Of a DNA stretch of 64,000 bases, positions 60,212 through 64,000 are shown piece by piece. Source of the stretch: Daphnia pulex. Its lineage: Eukaryota; Arthropoda; Branchiopoda; Diplostraca; Daphniidae. The stretch lies in the NCBI RefSeq assembly GCF_021134715.1, contig NC_060025.1, positions 1,550,001-1,614,000 of the forward strand. Reading direction: 5' to 3'. The notes under the pieces were generated by a model. That model was given only the letters and a program-made list of their open reading frames with translations, had not been told where the DNA came from and ran no database searches. A program made the position numbers and the translations under genes. Position 1 is the first letter of the stretch. Every line of letters starts with the position of its first letter.

Positions 60212-62289
60212 ATGATGCAAAAGAAAAGAATTTTGAATACAGGAGTAGCTTTAACAGGTGCTTCGCTGGGTGCCTTTTACCACAGGGAGATCCAAGATTG
60301 CTCAACTGGTGTTTTTCGATTTGCCAAAACAGCCACAACGGTAAGCAATTTGTCATTTATCTCCAATTTAGTTAATAATTTAATTTTTTTTTTTTTTTGT
60401 TAAAGGTGGCTAAAATACTGATAGATTACAAAAGGACAATCTATTCAAAAACAATAGATGTCTCCTCTAAAGAATATCCAAAAATCAGAAGTGATGTATG
60501 TGAGGAAAAAAACCCGACATTACTTATGTAACAAGCAACTAAAACTAATTAATGCATTTATTCATTCACTAGGTTCATCTCAGGTCAGCACAACGGTTGC
60601 TCAAATTATGTGAGGAACAAGGAGGAGCATTCATCAAAGTAGGCCAGCATCTTGGGGCTCTTGATTATTTGATTCCTGCTGAATATGTCAGCACAATGAA
60701 GGTCCTTCACAATCAAGCACCTCAATCTACTTATGAAGAAGTTTTAAAAGTGATAAAAGAGGACCTTAAATGTGAGGTAGGTTCCATTCTATGCACCTTG
60801 TCAGAGAAATTTCAATCAGGTTAATATTTTTATCCAGCCCACATCAGTTTTCCGAACCATTGAGAAAATTCCGCTTGGTACAGCTTCACTTGCTCAGGTC
60901 CATAAAGCTGAGTTGAATGACGGAACAGTGGTGGCTGTTAAAGTGCAGCATCCCTTAGTCAAAAGTTGTTCCACAATTGATATTAAATCTATGGAGGTAT
61001 GAAATGAATTAATGTCTTATCTCATTTCATTGATTCACTGTTGCATAAAATATAATTGCAGATCTTGTTGAATTTTTCGTCTTGGGTCTTCCCCGATTTG
61101 AAACTTGATTGGCTAGTTAGGGAAACTAAGAAAACTCTACCTTTTGAATTAAATTTCCTGCTGGAAGGGAAAAATTCCGAAAAAACTGCAGCACTGATGA
61201 AGCACCTACCGTGGCTCAATGTAATTAACGATCTAATTTATAAAGTCTCGTAATCGAAAGCTAGTGCAAATAATAGCTTATGATTTTATATGATAGATAC
61301 CAAAAGTATTTTGGGATTATTCTACATCAAGAGTTTTAACCATGGAATATTGTGGGGGTTACGAAATCGCTGCTTTGGGACAAGGGAAACGAGCGGAATT
61401 TGAACCCTTTAAAAAACAAATTTCCCAGAAAATCACGCAAATGTATTCGGATATGATTTTCCTTCACGGGTATGTTCATTGTGATCCACATCATGGTCAG
61501 TTTAAATTACTCTGATTTTCCACAATATATGTATTAATTGAACTTTATAAACAGGAAACTTGAAGATCGAACTAACCGATAAAAAACAGATTGTAATTCA
61601 TTTACTGGATCATGGACTTTACGCAGTTAGTATTTATGGTTATAATAACATGTGTTATAATTAACTGATGTTTTATTCTTTTTTTATCAGCAATTGCCGT
61701 GTGAGTTCAGGGAGAATTATGCCAAGTTTTGGATGTCGATTATTCATGCAAATGTCCAAGAAATGCAAGAACATTCGGAGAAGCTAGGCGTTAAAGAATT
61801 GTATTCCTATTTTGCATGCATGGTTGCGGGTCGTTCCATGACCTCAGTTTTGGGAGGAAAAGTTAAAAAAACGAAAACAAGCGAAGAAGAAAAGCAAATT
61901 AAAGTTGATGCCTCTGTATATTTGGTGACTGATAAATTTTGTCTGTCGCGAAAAATTCATAATTTATTTTATTTTGCTCATTTCATTTTACCGATTTTCA
62001 GAATGAAATTATGGAAGTGCTTCACCAAGTGCCTAGCGAAATGCTTTTTATTCTCAAGACCAACGACTTGCTCCGGGGTCTAAATAGTACTCTTGGCGTC
62101 AACGACAACATCAACAGCTTTGCAACTATGTCAAGATCCTGTGCTAATGCCAACTTCATCAAAGAATACCAGAAGTGCAAGTCTCTTCCGCACAAATTGC
62201 GCGTCGTCATGTCTCATTACGTCGCTTACTTTAAAATTACTACTTACGAGATCTTTTTGTGGTGGGCTTCATTGTTGAATCTATATTAG
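60212..62289 (+). CDS. ADCK1: ADCK1-like mitochondrial atypical kinase, copy 1, 9 exons
   Basis: Exons are 60212-60340, 60406-60495, 60573-60776, 60838-60996, 61062-61220, 61297-61495, 61555-61625, 61691-61915 and 62002-62289, giving 507 aa; family members are about 520 aa. An N-terminal basic/hydrophobic segment (RILNTGVALTGASLGAF) suits a mitochondrial anchor. UbiB/ADCK motifs follow: KVGQ at 95-98, the nucleotide loop GTASLAQVH at 155-163, VAVK with Lys176, and DHG at 332-334 in place of DFG, which is normal for ADCK1. The usual DPHPGN is DPHHGN here (residues 310-315). The hinge-like segment reads MEYCGGYEI, where copy 2 has MEYCEGFEI. The metal-binding Asn is kept. ADCK1 proteins act in mitochondrial membrane and lipid homeostasis. 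Two adjacent ATGs (60212 and 60215) are possible starts. Confidence 0.92.
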
Positions 62290-62609
62290 CCTTGGGATAG
62301 TATATTTTTTTTTTATTCAATATAATTCATATTGCTATCTAATGGGTTCTTTCCTCAGGGATTCTAGTTGAGTGCTACCTTTTTACGTTTTTAGTTTTAT
62401 ATTTTGTTCATGATTTTGTTAAAGGTTAAATCTATGCGGATTTTTAAATAGACACCTAGCGAGCTACAACATCAACTACACTTTCAGCAGACGAATTTGT
62501 TCATCAAAACATCTGCCTTTGCTCTCAGTAACTGATAGTGTAATCACAGGTGTAATGCAATTTAAGAGATGAAAACAGTATATATTATATAATTTTTATT
62601 TATTTAAAA
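62290..62609. other. 320-bp spacer between the ADCK1 copies
   Basis: This short A/T-rich spacer must hold the 3' end of copy 1 (poly-T/A tracts and TTATTCAATATAA near 62310) and any promoter of copy 2. No other feature was seen. Such a short spacer is typical of tandem gene duplication. Confidence 0.6.
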
Positions 62610-64000
62610 ATGCAAAGAAAACGGATTATTAAAGTTGGAGTTGCTTTAGTGAGTGTATCAATAGGTGCCTATTATGGCAAAGAGATTCGTGATGGTTATA
62701 TCGGTGCTTTACGTTTTGGAAGAACCGCTGTCGCAGTAAGAACCAAGATAATATTTAGTTTTCCCATCTCATTCAACTCTTAAATTTAATTCAAAGGTGG
62801 GAGGAATTATGGTGGATTATAACCGATCACTGTATTCCAAAACAATTGATTTGGCCTCTGCAGAATATGCTAAAGCAAGAAGTGAGGTATGTAAATTCAG
62901 TAATGCACCCACAAATTTATTTAAATTAATACTACTGGTATCTATTTATAAGAATTTTATGTAAGAATTTGTTATTCTTTACCTTCAGGTTCATTTAAGA
63001 TCAGCACAGCGTTTGCTTAAATTGTGTGAGACAAATGGAGGAGCATTCATCAAAGTAGGTCAGCATCTTGGGGCTCTCGATTATTTGCTTCCCTTTGAAT
63101 ATGTTAGTACAATGAAAGTCCTTCACAGCCAAGCACCTCAATCTTCTTTTGAAGATGTGTTAAATGTCATTAAAGAGGACCTTAAGTGTGAGGTGTGTAC
63201 TGCTTTGACTGCTGAATTTGAGCTAGCTATTATACTCTTTACTAAATTCTATATTCTTGCCTAGCCCTCAACAGTCTTCCGAACTATTGAAAAAACTCCA
63301 ATAGGTACAGCCTCACTTGCTCAAGTCCATAAAGCTGAGTTAAATGATGGAACAGTGGTAGCTGTCAAAGTACAGCATCCTTTAGTCAAAGCTTATTCTA
63401 CAATTGACATGAAATCTATGGAGGTATTAAATGATACCATATCACTTCTTAATTTATTGTTTCTCATTCCTTTTTTTTTTCACAGATATTGGTAAACTTA
63501 GCATCCTGGGTCTTCCCTGATTTAAAACTTGAATGGCTTGTTAAGGAAACTAAAATAAATTTGCCTTGTGAATTGAATTTTGTAATGGAGGGAGAAAATG
63601 CTGAAAAAACTGCAGGGCTGATGAAACACTTACCTTGGCTCCATGTACTATCATTCATAATTTAAATTTTAGCTGTGTTCTCTGACCAAATTATTATACA
63701 GATACCGAAAGTCTATTGGGATCTTTCTACTTCTAGAGTTTTGACCATGGAATATTGTGAAGGTTTTGAAATCGGCGTGCTAGGACAAGAGAAGAAAACA
63801 GAATTTGAACCATTTAAAAAAGAAATTTCACAAAAAATCACGAAATTATATTCCGATATGATTTTCCTCCACGGATATGTCCATTGCGATCCTCATCCAG
63901 GTCAGTTCATTTTAATAAATTCAAATGTTAAGGAATTTCACGTCTATTAACATATTCAAACTTTATTTTTAGGAAATTTAAAAATCGAACTTAAACAAGG
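62610..64000 (+). CDS. ADCK1: ADCK1-like kinase, copy 2, truncated by the window edge
   Basis: Exons are 62610-62735, 62797-62886, 62989-63192, 63265-63423, 63486-63644, 63702-63900 and 63973-64000 (incomplete). Exons 2-6 have exactly the same lengths as in copy 1 (90, 204, 159, 159, 199 nt), and exon 1 is one codon shorter. The motifs are KVGQ, GTASLAQVH, VAVK, MEYCEGFEI and the canonical HCDPHPG followed by N. The copy is therefore the more family-like of the two. Many substitutions separate them (for example LIPAEYV versus LLPFEYV), so the duplication is not very recent. The rest of the kinase domain and the C-terminus lie beyond base 64000. Confidence 0.9.

Overview
The window looks like nuclear DNA of a branchiopod crustacean, most likely Daphnia. 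It has many short introns of about 60-130 nt with GT/AG ends, an arthropod RR-type cuticular protein, and an arthropod-type tenectin. AT-rich, microsatellite-laden non-coding DNA lies between the compact genes. No prokaryotic operon, CRISPR array, rRNA or convincing tRNA was seen. Gene models were built by hand from open frames, splice sites and remembered protein families. For every intact complete model the exon lengths sum to a multiple of three.

Layout from left to right. The last codons of an unknown plus-strand gene may lie at 3-68. An IFT22/RABL5 GTPase (193-1540, +) converges on a carbohydrate sulfotransferase (1760-3471, -). About 4.8 kb without a recognised gene follows. Next is an SLC18B1-type MFS transporter (8236-10827, -) that carries an apparent 2-nt frameshift. 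An RR cuticular protein with a textbook TATA/Inr promoter (12091-13209, +) comes next. The splicing factor ESS2 (13635-15296, -) and the nonsense-mediated-decay endonuclease SMG6 (15749-31403, +, 20 exons) are divergently transcribed from a gap of about 450 bp. About 11 kb of gene-poor DNA then leads to a large tenectin-like extracellular protein (42.2-55.5 kb, +). It is followed by a convergent SLC35G1-like transporter (57546-58852, -). The window ends with two tandem ADCK1 paralogues (60212-62289 and 62610-64000, +), the second cut by the window edge.

Functional relations. The genes do not form one pathway. Two local relations matter. The ESS2/SMG6 pair places two RNA-processing factors on one probable bidirectional promoter. 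The ADCK1 pair is a tandem duplication with exon-by-exon conserved structure, in which copy 1 has lost the proline of the usual DPHPGN motif. The most distinctive sequence is in the tenectin gene: a 33-nt coding minisatellite of about 25 units with a recurring variant unit, a separate 30-nt coding repeat, a 105-nt internal duplication, an RGD tripeptide inside a VWC domain, and two acidic Gly-Ser-Gly sites.
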